Positions 5,520 to 7,162 of a DNA stretch of 7,162 bases are shown here, piece after piece. Source of the stretch: Pseudomonadota bacterium (GTDB taxonomy: Bacteria; Desulfobacterota; Syntrophia; Syntrophales; JADFWA01); NCBI GenBank assembly GCA_030596145.1, contig JAUVKS010000094.1, positions 1 through 7,162 of the forward strand, read 5' to 3'. Positions within the stretch are counted from its first letter, which is position 1; each line of letters starts with the position of its first letter. The notes beneath the pieces are model-generated. The model did no database searches and had not been told where the DNA came from. It worked only from the letters and a program-made list of their open reading frames with translations. The translations under genes were made by a program, and so were the position numbers.

Positions 5520-7084
5520 TGCAAAACGAAATAAAAAAGGCGCTCATAAGCGTAACGGACAAGAAGGGAATCGTTGAGTTTGCGAAGGAACTTACAAAGT
5601 TCGGCGTGGAGATACTCTCCACCGGAGGAACCGCGGAACAGCTAAGAAAAAGTGGGTTAAACGTTACGGATGTCTCCGACTACACCGGTTTTCCCGAAAT
5701 GATGGATGGCAGATTGAAAACACTCCATCCAAAGATACACGGGGGACTTCTGGCGCTCAGGGACAATGAAAAACATATGAATGCGACAAAAGAGCATGGC
5801 ATCGATCTCATAGACATGGCGGTCATCAATCTCTATAAATTCGAGGATACCGTGGCAAAAGAAGGCTGCACACTGGAAGATGCCGTAGAAAATATCGACA
5901 TAGGCGGTCCCACCATGCTTCGCGCGGCGGCCAAAAATTACCGTTTCGTTACCGTTGTCACCGACCCCGAAGATTACCCGAGGATTTTGAAGGAAATGGA
6001 TGAAACGGGGGGGAAGATATCTGAGGCTACCAATTTTGCCCTGGCGACCAAGACCTTCCAGCTTACGGCCAGATATGACGCCGCCATCTCCAATTATCTT
6101 GGCAAGACAAGCCCTGAAGGAGCAAAGAAGGAGTTTCCCGACACCTTTACCATACAGTTCAGCAGGGCGCAGGATCTTCGTTACGGTGAAAACCCACACC
6201 AGAAGGCCGCATTTTACAGGGAAAAAGACACGTCCCTTCCCGCAATCGCGAATGCCGGACAACTGCAGGGAAAGGAACTATCCTATAACAACATCATGGA
6301 CAGCGATGCGGCGTGGAATATGGTGGGCGATTTCGACTTGCCAACAGTCGTTGTCATGAAACATTCAAATCCATGCGGCGCTGCAACCTCCGACAGCGAA
6401 ATCCTGGAAGCCTACACGAAAGCAATGGAGACAGACCCTCTATCCGCCTTTGGAGGCATTGTCGCCTTTAACAAGAATGTAGACAGAAAGACTGCCGAAG
6501 AGATTGTAAAGACCTTCCTGGAGGTCATCATAGCACCCGGCGTTGATCAGGACGCTATGGAAATATTGAATACCAAAAAAAATATGCGGGTACTGGAAAT
6601 TTCGCCTTCAACTGAAAAACAATCTGCCGGCTATGATTTCAGAAGGGTTGCCGGAGGTTTGCTCGTTCAAGACAGGGATACTGAAATAACAGATATAAAA
6701 GACGCACAGGTTGTTACCAAAAGGGCTCCCTCGGAAGAGGAATATCAGGCACTTGACTTTGCCTGGAGGGTGGTAAAGCATGTAAAATCAAATGCCATTG
6801 TTTACGCTACCAAAGATCAACTGATAGGAGTGGGGGCGGGTCAGATGAGCCGTGTCGATTCTGTAAAGATAGCCTCAATGAAGGCAAATCTGCCGACTAA
6901 AGGAACTGTTCTGGCCTCCGATGCCTTTTTCCCATTCAGGGATGGGGTGGACATGGCCGCTGAAGCCGGTGTTACAGCCATCGTGCAGCCGGGCGGATCG
7001 ATGCGAGATGAAGAATCGATAAAGGCGGCAGACGAACACGGAATTGCCATGATCTTCACCGGAACAAGGCATTTTAAACATTAA
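5519..7084 (+). CDS. purH: Bifunctional AICAR formyltransferase/IMP cyclohydrolase
   Basis: The 521-residue product carries out the last two steps to IMP: formyl transfer from 10-formyl-tetrahydrofolate to AICAR, then ring closure. The N-terminal cyclohydrolase (MGS-like) domain, about 1-200, shows STGGTA (34-39), MDGRLKTLHPKIHGG (62-76), INLYKFE (103-109) and NIDIGGPTMLRAAAKN (125-140). Lys67, Tyr106, Asp127 and Lys139 fall where family active-site residues are expected. The usual INLYPFE carries Lys107 instead of Pro. The transferase domain, about 215-521, shows QDLRYGENPHQ (218-228), LQGKELSYNNIMDSDAAW (249-266), the catalytic KHSNPCGA with Lys281-His282, DPLSAFGGIVAFN (306-318), VIIAPG, GAGQMSRVDS (439-448), SDAFFPFRDGVD (467-478) and the typical end FTGTRHFKH. 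It is complete and of standard length. Its start ATG shares a base with the purD TAA, and AGGAG (5504-5508) lies 10 bases before it, so the two are co-transcribed and coupled. Sequence style is ordinary bacterial. Confidence 0.97.
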   Translation: MQNEIKKALISVTDKKGIVEFAKELTKFGVEILSTGGTAEQLRKSGLNVTDVSDYTGFPEMMDGRLKTLHPKIHGGLLALRDNEKHMNATKEHGIDLIDMAVINLYKFEDTVAKEGCTLEDAVENIDIGGPTMLRAAAKNYRFVTVVTDPEDYPRILKEMDETGGKISEATNFALATKTFQLTARYDAAISNYLGKTSPEGAKKEFPDTFTIQFSRAQDLRYGENPHQKAAFYREKDTSLPAIANAGQLQGKELSYNNIMDSDAAWNMVGDFDLPTVVVMKHSNPCGAATSDSEILEAYTKAMETDPLSAFGGIVAFNKNVDRKTAEEIVKTFLEVIIAPGVDQDAMEILNTKKNMRVLEISPSTEKQSAGYDFRRVAGGLLVQDRDTEITDIKDAQVVTKRAPSEEEYQALDFAWRVVKHVKSNAIVYATKDQLIGVGAGQMSRVDSVKIASMKANLPTKGTVLASDAFFPFRDGVDMAAEAGVTAIVQPGGSMRDEESIKAADEHGIAMIFTGTRHFKH

Positions 7085-7110
7085 CATAAGGCGCAAGGTT
7101 GAGGGCAAAG

Positions 7111-7133
7111 GGCAAAAGGGGAAACCTTTAGCC
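7111..7133 (+). other. Stem-loop after purH
   Basis: GGC-A-AAAGG (7111-7119) pairs with CCTTT-A-GCC (7125-7133) with one internal A/A mismatch and a five-base loop, 27 bases after the purH stop. No T-run follows, so it is not a classical intrinsic terminator; it may stabilise the transcript end or be part of the G-rich direct-repeat stretch GGGCAAA GGGCAAAA (7103-7117). The rest of 7085-7162 holds nothing I can identify. Confidence 0.4.
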
Positions 7134-7162
7134 ATTAGCCCCGTGCATATGAGGTATTATCT

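Noticed and set aside
5657..6262. Open reading frame of 201 codons on the - strand inside purH
   Set aside because: It lies wholly opposite a complete, highly conserved purH. Its translation resembles no family I know and no ribosome-binding site stands out.

Overview
The window reads as ordinary chromosomal DNA from a Gram-negative, probably anaerobic or sediment-type bacterium. A deltaproteobacterial (Desulfobacterota-like) origin is my best guess. It rests on the look of the proteins, the pairing of two CNNM/CorC-type membrane proteins with a GlmU-like uridylyltransferase, and the degenerate short repeats between genes. No rRNA, tRNA, CRISPR array, transposase or phage gene is visible.

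Layout. Positions 1-295 hold the 3' end of a cyclopropane-fatty-acyl-phospholipid synthase gene (cfa) on the + strand. A 186-base convergent gap follows, packed with small palindromic repeats. Positions 3820-482 on the - strand form a tightly packed, apparently translationally coupled operon, in transcription order: CNNM/CorC protein 1, CNNM/CorC protein 2, and a stand-alone GlmU-type N-terminal uridylyltransferase. A 364-base divergent intergenic region (3821-4184) carries a MITE-like inverted-repeat element (3845-4005), a plausible sigma70-type promoter (4071-4099) and a near-perfect Shine-Dalgarno. On the + strand purD (4185-5519) and purH (5519-7084) follow with a 1-base overlap. The last 78 bases are non-coding with one stem-loop.

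Function. PurD makes glycinamide ribonucleotide (the second committed step of de novo purine synthesis) and PurH carries out the last two steps to IMP, so the pair is a small purine operon. The - strand operon combines two predicted divalent-cation (Mg2+-type) transport or regulatory membrane proteins with a cytoplasmic sugar-1-phosphate uridylyltransferase likely to feed cell-envelope precursors. Cfa modifies membrane lipids.

No clearly new system is present. The points most worth a second look are: the MITE-like element with 33-base arms, an 8-base internal periodicity and a possible 6-base target duplication; related repeat material in the first intergenic gap; an archaeal-type PurD next to a bacterial-type PurH; and the orphan uridylyltransferase coupled to a diverged pair of CNNM proteins.
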